From Candidatus Dormiibacterota bacterium (lineage in GTDB: Bacteria; Chloroflexota; Dormibacteria; Aeolococcales; Aeolococcaceae), in the NCBI GenBank assembly GCA_003153505.1, contig PLZA01000034.1:38333-102332 (forward strand): a DNA stretch of 64,000 bases, read 5' to 3'. The notes beneath the pieces are model-generated. The model was given only the letters and a program-made list of their open reading frames with translations, made no database searches and was not told the origin of the DNA. The first letter of the stretch is position 1, and each line of letters starts with the position of its first letter. Positions 19,925 to 29,472 of the stretch are shown in pieces. Position numbers and translations under genes: made by a program.

Positions 19925-20512
19925 CTACTCGCCCGCCGCGATGGTCGCACCGGATTGCGGATTGCGCCATTCGGGCGTGAATGGCGAGCTTGTGTAGACG
20001 AGCTGCGGCGCCGAGGTGGCGAGCTGAGCGGCCGCCGCGCCCTCGCCCACAGCGGGGAAGCTCACCGGAGCGTTCAATGCCTCCGCCGAGATATCGCTCA
20101 CCGATCCGAAGTACGCGCGCCCGCCGCAGCTCACGTAGAACGAGACGAGCCCGACGAGTCGCTTGCCGCTCCCTGTCGTCTCCTGGGCTGCGAGCGGCAC
20201 CACCACCGCGGCCGGTTGCCCGGTGGTGGCCGCGGCGACGGTAACGGGTTCCAGGGGTGCCGCACCATCAAGGTTCGGGCTCACGACGGCGGCAGCGTTC
20301 TGACCCACCTGGGCCAGTTGCTGGAGGTTGGTGGCGTCGTACGACTGATCGAAACCGCCGAGGGCTCGCAGCGCTGCAGGAAGGCTTGGCGCAGGGGCCG
20401 CGATCGCGCAGCCCGACCCTCCGTTGGTGATGACGTGCGTCAACGTGATCAGGGTCACGGCGAAGAAGACCGCCACGGCCGCCGCAGCCAGCGCGATGGC
20501 TCGGCGACTCAC
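19925..20512 (-). CDS. exported or membrane-anchored protein, unknown
   Basis: A 195-residue protein with an N-terminal hydrophobic segment (residues 6-29) that could be an uncleaved anchor or a signal peptide, followed by an Ala/Gly/Ser/Pro-rich extracellular part. Two cysteines (CAIAAP and VSCGG) may form a disulfide. Begins at a GTG two bases after the clpX stop, so it is probably read through from clpX. No family recognised. Confidence 0.65.
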   Translation of the reverse strand: MSRRAIALAAAAVAVFFAVTLITLTHVITNGGSGCAIAAPAPSLPAALRALGGFDQSYDATNLQQLAQVGQNAAAVVSPNLDGAAPLEPVTVAAATTGQPAAVVVPLAAQETTGSGKRLVGLVSFYVSCGGRAYFGSVSDISAEALNAPVSFPAVGEGAAAAQLATSAPQLVYTSSPFTPEWRNPQSGATIAAGE

Positions 20513-20514
20513 GC

Positions 20515-21804
20515 TCAGGCCGTACGCTCCTGCGCCGCCTCCTCGGTCGCACCCACGCGACGCTTGGGCTCCTCGGTGAGCAGCAACGGCTCCACTCCTT
20601 CGAGAATAGCCTGCTCGGTGATGACGCAGCGCTTGATGTCCGGCCTGCTCGGTACCTCGAACATGCTGTTGAGCAGCACGTCCTCGATGATCGACTTGAG
20701 TCCGCGAGCACCTGTGCCGCGGGCGAGCGCACGCTCGGCGATGGCACGCAACGCACCATCGTGGAACACGAGCTCGACGTCATCGAGCGCGAAGAACTTC
20801 TGGTACTGCTTGACGAAGGCGTTCTTCGGCTCGGTGAGGATGCGGATGATGTCCTCCTCGTCGAGGTAGTCGAGCGCCACCGTGATCGGGAGACGGCCCA
20901 CGAACTCGGGGATGAGCCCGTACTTGAGCAGATCCTGGGCCTGCAGCTCGCGGAGCATCTTGGTGGTCTCCTTGGTCCGCGTGCCCCGAGGCTTGCTGTT
21001 GAAACCGATCACTCGCTTGCCGAGGCGGTGCTCGATGAGCTTCTCCAGACCGTCGAACGCCCCACCGCAGATGAAGAGGATGTTGGTCGTGTTGATCTGG
21101 ATGAAATCCTGGTGCGGATGCTTTCGACCGCCCTGCGGTGGCACGTTGGCGACGGTGCCCTCGAGGATCTTCAGCAGCGCCTGCTGGACACCTTCACCGC
21201 TGACGTCGCGGGTGATCGAGGGGTTGTCACTCTTGCGCGCGATCTTGTCGATTTCGTCGATGTAGATGATGCCGCGCTCGGCACGCGCGATATCGAAGTC
21301 AGCGGCTTGAATGAGGCGGAGCAGGATGTTCTCGACGTCCTCGCCGACGTAACCGGCCTCGGTGAGGCTGGTCGCATCAGCGATGCTGAAGGGCACGTCG
21401 ATGATGCGCGCGAGCGTCTGCGCGAGAAACGTCTTGCCGCACCCGGTGGGACCGACGAGCAGCACGTTGGACTTCTGCAGCTCGACGTCGCTGTTGGTCT
21501 TGGCGTGCGCGATCCGCTTGTAGTGGTTGAACACCGCGACCGAGAGGACCTTCTTGGCGTGCTCCTGACCGATCACATACTGATCGAGTGATGCCGCGAT
21601 GACCTGCGGGTTGGGGATCGTCCCCGGCTTGCCCCGCTTGGTGGTCGTGGAGCGGTTGTCCTCCTCGAGAACTTCCTGGCACAGGTCGATGCACTGATCG
21701 CAGATGTACACGCCGGGGCCCGCGACGAGCTTCCGGACCTGCTCCTGCCCCTTGCCGCAGAACGAACAACGAGTGTGTCGCCGCCGGTCGTCGCGCTCAG
21801 TCAC
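20515..21804 (-). CDS. clpX: ATP-dependent Clp protease ATP-binding subunit ClpX
   Basis: A 429-residue AAA+ unfoldase that feeds substrates to ClpP. The N-terminal zinc-binding domain has Cys 13, 16, 35 and 38; Walker A is GPTGCGKT and Walker [10 protein letters not shown]; the RKSDN, GTRAN-like ([10 protein letters not shown]) and [11 protein letters not shown] sensor-2 regions are all present. GTG start at 21804 with AAGGGGAA upstream. Lies directly downstream of clpP on the same strand, the standard order. Confidence 0.97.
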   Translation of the reverse strand: MTERDDRRRHTRCSFCGKGQEQVRKLVAGPGVYICDQCIDLCQEVLEEDNRSTTTKRGKPGTIPNPQVIAASLDQYVIGQEHAKKVLSVAVFNHYKRIAHAKTNSDVELQKSNVLLVGPTGCGKTFLAQTLARIIDVPFSIADATSLTEAGYVGEDVENILLRLIQAADFDIARAERGIIYIDEIDKIARKSDNPSITRDVSGEGVQQALLKILEGTVANVPPQGGRKHPHQDFIQINTTNILFICGGAFDGLEKLIEHRLGKRVIGFNSKPRGTRTKETTKMLRELQAQDLLKYGLIPEFVGRLPITVALDYLDEEDIIRILTEPKNAFVKQYQKFFALDDVELVFHDGALRAIAERALARGTGARGLKSIIEDVLLNSMFEVPSRPDIKRCVITEQAILEGVEPLLLTEEPKRRVGATEEAAQERTA

Positions 21805-21856
21805 CGCATTCCCCTTGGATTGTCCGCATTCCTACCAACGACCGTACGGCCCCACG

Positions 21857-22558
21857 CTACGCGTGGGCTGTTGCGCCGCCACCCGCCTGGGGTGACTCAG
21901 CCTCGGGGGGCGCGCCGGGTGGGCGCCCGCCATTGCTGCTCTCACCGTTGGGAGCGCCACCGCTCTTGATGCGGCCCTGGATGATCTCGTCGATCAGGCC
22001 GTACTCCTTGGCCTCCTCGGCGCTCATGAAGAAGTCGCGATCCGAGTCGTGGTTCACAACCTCGATCGGCTTGCCACTGTGGTGCGCGAGGATCTCGTCG
22101 AGGCGACGGCGGACGCGAAGGATCTCCTGAGCGTGGATCTGGATGTCCGTCGCCTGGCCGCTGAATCCGCCGGAAGGCTGATGAATCAGCACGCGGGTGT
22201 TGGGCAGGCTCAGTCGCATTCCGGTTGCGCCACCGGCGAGCAGGATCGCCGCCATCGATGCGGCGATGCCCATGCAGATGGTGCCGACGCGGGGCTCGAC
22301 GTACTGCATGGTGTCGTAGATGGCGAGCCCGGCATACACCGAACCGCCCGGGGAGTTGATGTAGAGCCAGATGTCCTTCTCGGGATCCTCGCCGGCGAGG
22401 AAGAGCAACTGCGCCATGACGACGTTGGCCACCTGGTCGTCGATGGGCGTCCCGATGAAGATGATTCGGTCTTTGAGCAACCGCGAGTAGATGTCCATCC
22501 CGCGTTCGCCCCGATTCGTGGTCTCGATGACGTACGGGATCAGATTGGTCGGATTCAT
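21857..22558 (-). CDS. clpP: ATP-dependent Clp protease proteolytic subunit ClpP
   Basis: A 233-residue serine peptidase. Catalytic triad: Ser101 in GIAASMAA, His126 in LIHQPSGG and Asp175 in DSDRDFF. The core ends near residue 200; the remaining 30 residues are a Gly/Pro/Asn-rich tail absent from ordinary ClpP. Such a tail would lie at the axial face or outside of the barrel. It is directly preceded by a consensus TATAAT box and followed by clpX. Confidence 0.97.
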   Translation of the reverse strand: MNPTNLIPYVIETTNRGERGMDIYSRLLKDRIIFIGTPIDDQVANVVMAQLLFLAGEDPEKDIWLYINSPGGSVYAGLAIYDTMQYVEPRVGTICMGIAASMAAILLAGGATGMRLSLPNTRVLIHQPSGGFSGQATDIQIHAQEILRVRRRLDEILAHHSGKPIEVVNHDSDRDFFMSAEEAKEYGLIDEIIQGRIKSGGAPNGESSNGGRPPGAPPEAESPQAGGGATAHA

Positions 22559-22567
22559 ACCTTTTCC

Positions 22568-22573
22568 ATTATA
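22568..22573 (-). promoter_or_regulatory. consensus -10 box TATAAT of clpP
   Basis: A perfect TATAAT on the minus strand, nine bases before the clpP ATG. It begins 11 bases after the stop of the upstream ABC permease, so clpP has its own promoter. I do not see a convincing -35 hexamer at 16-18 bases. Confidence 0.65.
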
Positions 22574-22584
22574 GGTGGCCTTTT

Positions 22585-23472
22585 TTAGTCGCGCTGTCGA
22601 AATCCGTAGACGGCGAGGCTCAACATGAGCACACCGAACGCGAGGAGGACCGCCTCCTCAGGCCACACCGAGAGCGGCTGACCGAAAATGGTGAGGCCGA
22701 GGCTGTCCAGGACGCGCGAGGGGACCCCAGAGGCGGTGAGCACCGTGCGCCGGAGCGCATCGATGCCGTAGCTGGCGGGGTCGAAGCGTGTGAGCACAGA
22801 CAGCCATGCGGGGAGATTGCCCCCGAGAGGAAAGAGCGCGCCCGCGAGGAAGAACATGGGCATCATCAGGAAGTTCATCACCATCTGGAATCCCTGCATG
22901 GTGCGCATGCGAGCCGCGACTGCAACACCGAGCGCACTCAGCGCGAACGCGAACAGAAAGATCATCGGGACGAGTTCGACCACGCTGAGGAACGTCAATT
23001 TCACGCCGACAAGGGGGGCGAGAACGAGGATGACAATCCCCTGGAACATCGCCTGGGTAGCGCCACCCAGCGTCTTGCCGATCGCCACCGCGGATCGATG
23101 GATCGGAGCGACGAGCACCTCTTTCAGGAAGCCGAACTCGCGATCCCACACGATGGACATCGCGCCGAAGATCGACGTGAACAGCACCGACATGCCGATG
23201 ATGCCCGGAAAGATGAACTGCACGTATTGCAGTGAGGATCCTGGGCCGCCGAAGCCGCCGGTGCTGCCTCGCAACGACGAGCTGAGTCCGCTCCCGAAGA
23301 CGAAGAGAAAGAGCACCGGCTGGGCGAGCGATGCGACAACACGCATGCGGTCACACCAGTAACGGATGAGGTCGCGTTTCCAGATGATGTAGATCGCGCG
23401 CAGGGTCGCGCCGCGAATGTTGACCGCGCGCGCGTATGGAACGGTCGGAGCGGTCAATACGTGCTCGCTCAT
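22585..23472 (-). CDS. ABC-2 type transporter permease (DrrB-like)
   Basis: A 295-residue membrane protein with six hydrophobic helices and the ABC-2 signature region around [31 protein letters not shown], including the EFG-LKE motif typical of drug/daunorubicin-type exporters. The ATG at 23472 overlaps the ATPase gene by 4 bases (ATGA) and has GGAGGTGG six bases upstream. With the ATPase it should form a two-gene exporter; the substrate cannot be read from sequence. Confidence 0.9.
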   Translation of the reverse strand: MSEHVLTAPTVPYARAVNIRGATLRAIYIIWKRDLIRYWCDRMRVVASLAQPVLFLFVFGSGLSSSLRGSTGGFGGPGSSLQYVQFIFPGIIGMSVLFTSIFGAMSIVWDREFGFLKEVLVAPIHRSAVAIGKTLGGATQAMFQGIVILVLAPLVGVKLTFLSVVELVPMIFLFAFALSALGVAVAARMRTMQGFQMVMNFLMMPMFFLAGALFPLGGNLPAWLSVLTRFDPASYGIDALRRTVLTASGVPSRVLDSLGLTIFGQPLSVWPEEAVLLAFGVLMLSLAVYGFRQRD

Positions 23473-24455
23473 CGGCGTCCACCTCCCCATATCCTGCCCA
23501 TGTTTCGCATCGTATCCAGCGAGGTGTTTCCCTGCTCACGAATGGCGCGACCGGTGAGCTTGAGGAACACATCATCGAGGCTCGGGCGCCGCGCACTCAC
23601 CGCCGTGATCGGCACGCTCAGCTCCGAGAAGAGCCGTGGCATGAACGATGCGGAGTCGGGGACCTCGACCTGCAGAGTCCCATCGACCTGCATGCACTCA
23701 AGTTGCATCACCCGGCGGATCTGTTCCATTGCGACAGCGGTGTCCGGAGTGGTGATGGTGACCACGTCACCGCCAACCCTGGTCTTGAGCTCCGAGGGCG
23801 TCCCCAGCGCAACGATCTTGCCCTGGTCGATGATCGCGATCCGGTCGCAGAATTCGGCCTCGTCCATGTAGTGCGTGGTCATGAAGATGGTGATGTGCTC
23901 GCGAGTCCGCACTGCGTGCAGGTAGTCCCAGATCTTGTTGCGCGTCTGCGGATCGAGCCCGAGCGTTGGTTCGTCGAGGAAGAGCACCTGCGGGTAGTGG
24001 AGGATGCCGCGCGCGATCTCGAGCCGGCGGCGCATGCCACCTGAGTAGGTGAGCACTGTCGAATCGGCGCGGTCGGTCAGTTCGACGATCGAGAGGGCGT
24101 CGTCGATGCGCTGCTTGCGAGTGTGCGCGGGCAGGCCGTACAGGTAAGCGTGGAAGTCGAGGTTCTCCCGCCCCGTGAGCTGGCCGTCGAGCGAGGGGTC
24201 CTGGAACACGAGGCCGATCCGCGCCCGGACGGCGCTCGGGTCCTTGAGGACGTCGATCCCGGCCACCTGGGCGACGCCCGCGGTCGGCCTGATGAGCGTG
24301 CAGAGGATGCTGATCGTCGTCGACTTCCCCGCGCCGTTCGGCCCCAGGAACCCGAAGATCTCGCCGGCGCCGACCTCGAGGTCGATGCCGCGGACCGCCT
24401 CGACCTTCCCGTAGGTCTTGACGAGATCGCGAACGCTGATGACCGGCTCGCTCAT
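23469..24455 (-). CDS. ABC transporter ATP-binding protein (DrrA-like)
   Basis: A 328-residue ATPase: Walker A GPNGAGKST near residue 40, Q-loop VFQDPSLD, signature YSGGMRRRL, Walker B VLFLDEPT and switch His in MTTHYMDEAE. The C-terminal extension (about 230-328) is typical of the DrrA/daunorubicin-resistance family and ends with RRPSLDDVFLKLTG. TAAGCT nine bases before the ATG suggests a leaderless start. Partner permease follows with a 4-base overlap. Confidence 0.93.
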   Translation of the reverse strand: MSEPVISVRDLVKTYGKVEAVRGIDLEVGAGEIFGFLGPNGAGKSTTISILCTLIRPTAGVAQVAGIDVLKDPSAVRARIGLVFQDPSLDGQLTGRENLDFHAYLYGLPAHTRKQRIDDALSIVELTDRADSTVLTYSGGMRRRLEIARGILHYPQVLFLDEPTLGLDPQTRNKIWDYLHAVRTREHITIFMTTHYMDEAEFCDRIAIIDQGKIVALGTPSELKTRVGGDVVTITTPDTAVAMEQIRRVMQLECMQVDGTLQVEVPDSASFMPRLFSELSVPITAVSARRPSLDDVFLKLTGRAIREQGNTSLDTMRNMGRIWGGGRR

Positions 24456-24464
24456 GCCCGGGAG

Positions 24465-24470
24465 AGCTTA
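24465..24470 (-). promoter_or_regulatory. -10 box TAAGCT of the DrrAB-like exporter
   Basis: TAAGCT on the minus strand nine bases before the ATPase ATG, in the 39-base gap after trigger factor. Same spacing as the other leaderless-type boxes in the window. Confidence 0.5.
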
Positions 24471-24494
24471 CCCGCGCATCGCGGAGACCACGCC

Positions 24495-25826
24495 TCAGGT
24501 CGCGACGAAGTCCGCAACTCCTTCTGGGGTCACGATCTCGAGCAGCCGCTGACCGGCTGCTCGCCGGCGCAGATCCCGGCGGGCAAGGTCCTCGAGCCGT
24601 CTGCGCTGAGCGGCGTCGACCTTCCTGCCCTCGGCGACAGCGCGGGCCTCGCGCTCCACCTGGTTCTCGTCGACCTCGATGCCCTCGGCGACGGCGAGCG
24701 CGTCGAGCGCCAGCTCGAGGCGTACCCGGCTCGCCGCGGACTCGCGGCGCTCGGCGCGCAGCGCCTCCATGGTCTGCCCGCTCATCTCGATGTAGCGATC
24801 CAGCGGCAGGCCCAACGACGCGAGCCGGTATTCGAGATCAGCCAGCTGGCGCTCGATCTCGCGGTCGGTCATCGCCTCGGGGACGTCGACCCGGACGTAG
24901 TCGCGAAGCGCCTCGAGCGCGGCGGCCTCATGACGCTCGCGGTCCTGATCGGCCGCCTCGACGGCAAGCGCCGTGCGGTAGTGCTCGCGAAGGTCCTCCA
25001 GCGTGGGACCGTGGCCGTCGAGCACCGCGAGCGCGTCGTCCTCGGGAGGGAGCGTGCGTTCGCGAACCGCGTGCACCGTGACGTCGATGGTCACCGTCGC
25101 GCCACGAAGCTCCTCCTGGCGGTAGTCCTGGGGGAGGGTCGTTTCGAAGCTGCGCGACTCCCCTGCCGTGAGCCCGATGACGCCGTCGACGATGGCTGGG
25201 ATGACGAGCTCGCGGTCCAGTTCGAGCTCACGCTCCTCGTCGCCGCCCGTGAGGACCTCGTCCCCGCGGCGCATCACCAGGGTGCAGCGGATGACGTCGC
25301 CCGCCTGCGCGGCGCGATCGACGTCCGCCAGCTCCGAGTGGCGCCGGCGAGCCTCCTGGATCGCCTGGTCGATGCTCTCCTCGGTGGTCTCGGTAGTCTC
25401 CATCGGAACCCGAAGGGTGAGGTAGTCGCGGAGGTCCACCTCGGGCTTGACCGTGACCGTTGCGGTGAACTTCAGCGGTTGGGCCCGCTCCAGCTCGCCA
25501 AGGTCGAGTTCGGGATCGCCCACCGGTTCCACACCCGTCTCGTCGACCGCACGGCGGTAGAGCTCCGGGACGAGGTGATCCACGGTCTCATGCCGGATGG
25601 TCTCCCAGCCGATGGCGCGCTCGACCATTGCGGTCGGCGCCTTGCCCGGACGGAAACCGGGGATGCGCACGCGTCCGGCGAGGCGGCGGAGCGATGCCTG
25701 AATGGCTGCCTCGACCTCGTCAGCGGTGGCCTCCACCTGGAGTGCGACCTGAGAGGCGGCCTTGCGTTCGAGCGTGACGGTCATCGATGGACTCTTGCCG
25801 GGAGTGTCAGTCATCTGGGTACTCAT
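24495..25826 (-). CDS. tig: trigger factor (ribosome-bound prolyl isomerase chaperone)
   Basis: A 443-residue chaperone that docks at the ribosome exit tunnel. The ribosome-binding loop is RIPGFRPGKAP near residue 55-65; the central PPIase domain (about 155-240) and the C-terminal helical domain follow. A 15-residue polar N-terminal extension precedes the conserved MTVTLERK start, so an ATG at residue 15 could be the true start. It begins 18 bases downstream of tRNA-Leu on the same strand with no visible promoter in between. Confidence 0.95.
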   Translation of the reverse strand: MSTQMTDTPGKSPSMTVTLERKAASQVALQVEATADEVEAAIQASLRRLAGRVRIPGFRPGKAPTAMVERAIGWETIRHETVDHLVPELYRRAVDETGVEPVGDPELDLGELERAQPLKFTATVTVKPEVDLRDYLTLRVPMETTETTEESIDQAIQEARRRHSELADVDRAAQAGDVIRCTLVMRRGDEVLTGGDEERELELDRELVIPAIVDGVIGLTAGESRSFETTLPQDYRQEELRGATVTIDVTVHAVRERTLPPEDDALAVLDGHGPTLEDLREHYRTALAVEAADQDRERHEAAALEALRDYVRVDVPEAMTDREIERQLADLEYRLASLGLPLDRYIEMSGQTMEALRAERRESAASRVRLELALDALAVAEGIEVDENQVEREARAVAEGRKVDAAQRRRLEDLARRDLRRRAAGQRLLEIVTPEGVADFVAT

Positions 25827-25844
25827 GTTTCTGGGTGGGGGCCG

Positions 25845-25928
25845 TGCGCGGACCGAGACTCGAACTCGGACGGGTCACCCCACGGGATCCTAAGTCCCGC
25901 GCGTCTACCGATTCCGCCATCCGCGCCC
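25845..25928 (-). tRNA. tRNA-Leu, anticodon TAG
   Basis: An 84-nucleotide gene. Acceptor arms GCGCGGA and TCCGCGC pair fully over 7 bases; the anticodon loop CTTAGGA gives TAG (reads CUA). A long variable arm between the anticodon and T arms, expected for tRNA-Leu, and the T loop GTTCGAGTC are present. CCA is not encoded. Placed 18 bases upstream of tig, suggesting a tRNA-mRNA transcript that is cut by tRNA processing. Confidence 0.97.
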
Positions 25929-25953
25929 GGTCGGTCGAACCGGCCACCGCCAG

Positions 25954-25959
25954 TTTAGT
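25954..25959 (-). promoter_or_regulatory. -10 box TAAACT of tRNA-Leu
   Basis: TAAACT on the minus strand ends 25 bases before the mature tRNA 5' end, leaving a short leader for RNase P. No clear -35 is seen. Confidence 0.45.
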
Positions 25960-26134
25960 GCTTGGGCCTTGGGGCCGACCCGCATCGCGGCCTCCGATGG
26001 CCCTATTTCAGGCCACTGTCCGCGACGGTGACGGCGGCGCTCGGCGTTGGATTCCGCGACAGGATGATCGCTGGACATCCCCCGCTCAGGTGCCTACTCT
26101 GATGACATCCCCAACCCGCAGACGGAGGATCTGG

Positions 26135-26377
26135 ATGGAGCTGAATCATCTGACCGCAACGGCAGGCCCGCAGGAGGTCGTTGCGAAGATCGACCAGAAG
26201 GCGCTCCGGCTGTCGGCGCTGCTGCGGGAGATAGACAACCACCCCATCGAGCTGGAAACCGTGTTGCGGGACCAGCTCGATGACGTTCTGGAGATGCTGG
26301 CGTGCCGCATCGCCGCCACCAGGACGCTGTTGCATCGATCCAGCCTCGAATTGACGGGGGCCGGATCACCCGCATAA
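26135..26377 (+). CDS. small helical protein, unknown
   Basis: An 80-residue soluble protein, mostly predicted helix (QKALRLSALLREIDNH and ETVLRDQLDDVLEMLACRI), with one Cys and no membrane segment. GGAGGA five bases before the ATG makes a strong ribosome binding site, which is the main support for a real gene. It overlaps the start of the next, glycosyltransferase, gene by 76 bases in another frame. No family recognised. Confidence 0.55.
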   Translation: MELNHLTATAGPQEVVAKIDQKALRLSALLREIDNHPIELETVLRDQLDDVLEMLACRIAATRTLLHRSSLELTGAGSPA

Positions 26378-27936
26378 CGGGCGTCGCACGGCGCCTCGGG
26401 ACGGCGACTGCAGTCGAGGCTGCGGCCGCCGTCCTGATCATCATCGCTGCGATCGTCGTGCGCTTCTGGGCGCTCGGGAGCCAGCCCGGAGGTCTTTACC
26501 CCGACGAGGCCGCCGAGGGCCTCAGCGCACAGGGCGTGTTGACGATCCCGGGCTATCACCCGGTGTTCTTCAACATCGACGGCGGGCGCGAGGCGCTCTA
26601 CGCCTACATCGTCGCCGCTGTCTTCAAGGTATTCGGTTCCTCGGTGCTGACCTTGCGCGGCGCTGCCGCCGGCATTGGCGTCGCCGGGGTCATCGCCACC
26701 TACATCGCGGTTCGCCGCTTCGGTCGGGGTGCAGCGCTCATGGCGATGGCCTGGACTGCCGGATCACTCTGGATGATCGCGGTCTCCCGCGACGGCTTCA
26801 GAAACATCCTCACCGTGCTGGTCGGCGCCGCCGCGCTGGCGGCGCTGCTTCGCTGGGGGGACCGGCCGTCCCGATGGAGCGCGGCGCTCGCCGGCATCGC
26901 GGTTGCTCTCGGATTCTGGACCTATCAGCCTCTCAAGTTGCTGCCTCTGCTCGCCGTCCTCTGGTTGCTCTGGATGCGAGCCCGAGACCGCGAACAGTTT
27001 CGATCGCTCCGGGCAACCTGGGGATGGGCAGGATTCGCCTTCGCCGTGGTCGTGGCGCCGATGGCGTACACGGCCATCACCGATTTCTCGTCGTACTTCG
27101 GACGCGCCGCCTTCGTCTCCGTGTTCAACAGCACGTCGGGGTCGATGGACAGCTACCCGGTCCACATCCTCAAGACGCTCGGAATGTTTCTCTTCACCGG
27201 GGATCCGAACCAGCGCCACGACGTCTCAGCGCTGCCCCTGCTCGGCCCGGTCCTGGTGGTGCCGTTTGCGCTGGGCATCTGGCATTGCTGGCGGCGGCGT
27301 GACGATCACGGATACGCGCTGGTGCTCCTCGGCCTGCTCGTGTTCCTGATCCCACCGCTGATCGCCAACGAGGGCGGCGCGCCCCATTTCCTCAGATCGC
27401 TCGGCCTCGCCCCCTACGTCGCCGGATGCGTGGGTCTCGGCTGCGTGGAGGGGATCGCGATCGCCCGGCGGATTGCCTCCGGAATCCCCCGGTCGGAGCG
27501 GTCGGTGACCCAGACGGGCTGGATGACCTGCGCGATCGCCGTGACGATCCTCGGGATCGCGTCAGCGGTGACCTACCTCAACCGCCCGCTGGCCGATCGG
27601 TACGCGGCCTTCACGTTCGCGGATGTCGCCCTGGCACAGGCCGCGGTGAACAATGCGACCGACGGCGGCCCGTCGACGCTGGTCATCCTCAACAGCTACG
27701 ACGCGATGGACGTGCAATTCCTCGACGCCGGACGGCTGCCCACCATCGTCGCGCCCATGACCAGGATCGGGAACGCGGCGGTCTACTCGCTGATCGTCGC
27801 CCCAAGCCGTGCCGACATCACGGCCGCCGTCGGCTCCGGCGTCGCCGCCCTGGCCCAGGTTGTCGCGACCGATCCGCAGGGGAATCCGGTGGTCTTCGAG
27901 GTCGTCCCGCAGGCTGGGGTCACGGCGCTGCCCTGA
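26302..27936 (+). CDS. GT-C type membrane glycosyltransferase (family 39/PMT-like)
   Basis: A 544-residue protein with about 11-12 membrane helices. The first extracytoplasmic loop carries LYPDEAAEG, the acidic DE motif where GT-C enzymes bind metal and lipid-phosphate sugar donor. The C-terminal 130 residues are a soluble outer domain. This is the ArnT/PMT-like organisation used for sugar transfer from polyprenyl-phosphate donors outside the membrane. GTG start at 26302 with GGAG upstream is the only start codon in the frame before the first helix. Acceptor unknown. Confidence 0.78.
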   Translation: MPHRRHQDAVASIQPRIDGGRITRITGVARRLGTATAVEAAAAVLIIIAAIVVRFWALGSQPGGLYPDEAAEGLSAQGVLTIPGYHPVFFNIDGGREALYAYIVAAVFKVFGSSVLTLRGAAAGIGVAGVIATYIAVRRFGRGAALMAMAWTAGSLWMIAVSRDGFRNILTVLVGAAALAALLRWGDRPSRWSAALAGIAVALGFWTYQPLKLLPLLAVLWLLWMRARDREQFRSLRATWGWAGFAFAVVVAPMAYTAITDFSSYFGRAAFVSVFNSTSGSMDSYPVHILKTLGMFLFTGDPNQRHDVSALPLLGPVLVVPFALGIWHCWRRRDDHGYALVLLGLLVFLIPPLIANEGGAPHFLRSLGLAPYVAGCVGLGCVEGIAIARRIASGIPRSERSVTQTGWMTCAIAVTILGIASAVTYLNRPLADRYAAFTFADVALAQAAVNNATDGGPSTLVILNSYDAMDVQFLDAGRLPTIVAPMTRIGNAAVYSLIVAPSRADITAAVGSGVAALAQVVATDPQGNPVVFEVVPQAGVTALP

Positions 27937-27971
27937 CGATCAGGTCCCGCAGCGCAGCCGGGCGCCGATCT

Positions 27972-29450
27972 ATGGTGAGTCGGATGCTGCGCGGATACGC
28001 CGGAAAGATCTGGCTGATCACGGGGATCGGGCTTGTCGCCCGCCTCGCGCTGCTCGGCTATCAGCCGCTGTGGCGAGATGAGGCGTTCACGGCGCTGGCG
28101 GTGCAGCGCTCGCTTGGCTCGATGCTCGACGTGGTCCGAAATGACAGCGCGCCGCCGCTCTTCTACCTGGTGGAGCGCCTCTTCGCCGTTTTGTCCAGCC
28201 AGCCGGCGGCGCTCCGACTCTTCCCCGTCCTGGTCGGCACCGCTGCGATCCCGCTGGTTGCCGCACTCGGACGGCGCATGGCCGGCGACTCCGGGGGCGT
28301 CTGGGCCGCCGTCGTCGGGGCCGTCGCGCCGGCGCTGATGGTGAGCTCGCTCGACGCGCGCATGTACGTGCTCGCGACAACGCTGGTGCTCGGCTCGACC
28401 TTGTGCCTGCTGCGTGCACTCGAGCGGCCGTCGCCGCTGCGCTGGGCGCTCTACCTGGGGCTCTCGATTCTCGCTGTCTATACCGTGTACTTCTCACTCT
28501 TCGCTGTCTTCGCACAGGTGATCACGGTGGCTGTGATCCACCGGCGGGGCCGGATCGGCAGCGTCGCGATTGTCGGGGTGTTCGGCCTCGGAACTCTGGC
28601 GAGCCTCATCCCCTGGATCGTCGCTGCGCGCGCGCAGCTCAGCCACAGCACTGGTGCCTTCTGGGTGCCGCGCCTGAGCATCAAGAGCGCTTTCGGCGGC
28701 CTCGAGCAGTTCTTCACGGGACCGCCGCTCAACACGTGGGTGAGCGGATTCGCCGCCCTTCGGGCGCTGGAGATCGCCGCCGACGTCGCCGGTTGCGCGG
28801 TGCTGATCGCACTGGTTGTGAACCGCCGCCGACTCTCCGCCGCGGGTGCCGAGACTGCCAGGTTCCTGGGACTCGCCGTCGCGGTCGGAGTCGGGGTGAT
28901 GCTCCTCGCGAGCTTCTACCACCCGCTCGAGGACGGCAAGTACCTGAGTACGGCTTGGGCGCCGCTGTACCCGCTCCTCGGCGCAGGGCTCGCGACCCTG
29001 CCCTGGCGCAGTGCGGCGTTCGGCGCGGCCACGCTGACCACCGCGGTGGGAGCAGCCACGGTGCTCGTGATCACCAACCCGGAGACCCCGCTGGCGGTCG
29101 CCGCCCTTCCCGCGACGGCGGCGCAGTCCGGGATCGTGGCCGCGTATCCCAGTGAGTACCTGCTGGTGCGCTACTACGCCGGCAGCAGCGTCGCCGGTCG
29201 GACGCGCTCGGTGGCCAGCAGCGTGCCCTGGTTCTGGGGGACAGCCGTCTACGCGCCGAACGCCGTGCTGCGTGCGCTGCCGCCGCCCGCAGCGCGAGCC
29301 GGCGCTGTCTGGTACGTCTACGAGCCCGGCGATCCACTACCGCCCGGAAGCGGTGGGTACACCGTTTCGGACACGCGCTGCTGGACTGGTGTGTGTGTCA
29401 CCATGCTGAACCCTTCGGGGGCCGGCGCGTCGGGTGGGGCATCCGGCTAA
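27972..29450 (+). CDS. GT-C type membrane glycosyltransferase, second copy
   Basis: A 492-residue protein with about ten membrane helices and WRDEAFTALA in the first outer loop, the acidic motif of GT-C glycosyltransferases. The C-terminus is a soluble outer domain with two Cys (DTRCWTGVC). It follows the preceding glycosyltransferase by 35 bases, so the two probably act in the same cell-envelope glycan pathway. Start taken at the ATG at 27972; an ATG at 27984 is possible. Confidence 0.75.
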   Translation: MVSRMLRGYAGKIWLITGIGLVARLALLGYQPLWRDEAFTALAVQRSLGSMLDVVRNDSAPPLFYLVERLFAVLSSQPAALRLFPVLVGTAAIPLVAALGRRMAGDSGGVWAAVVGAVAPALMVSSLDARMYVLATTLVLGSTLCLLRALERPSPLRWALYLGLSILAVYTVYFSLFAVFAQVITVAVIHRRGRIGSVAIVGVFGLGTLASLIPWIVAARAQLSHSTGAFWVPRLSIKSAFGGLEQFFTGPPLNTWVSGFAALRALEIAADVAGCAVLIALVVNRRRLSAAGAETARFLGLAVAVGVGVMLLASFYHPLEDGKYLSTAWAPLYPLLGAGLATLPWRSAAFGAATLTTAVGAATVLVITNPETPLAVAALPATAAQSGIVAAYPSEYLLVRYYAGSSVAGRTRSVASSVPWFWGTAVYAPNAVLRALPPPAARAGAVWYVYEPGDPLPPGSGGYTVSDTRCWTGVCVTMLNPSGAGASGGASG

Positions 29451-29472
29451 CTCGCGGGACAAGGAGGAGACC

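Noticed and set aside
17902-19980. 692-codon open frame opposite valS
   Set aside because: Antisense shadow of a well-defined tRNA synthetase; low-complexity Arg/Asp/Val composition typical of such shadows.
24123-25958. 611-codon plus-strand frame across the DrrA-like gene, tig and tRNA-Leu
   Set aside because: It runs through a tRNA gene and two convincing genes on the other strand; no domain is visible.
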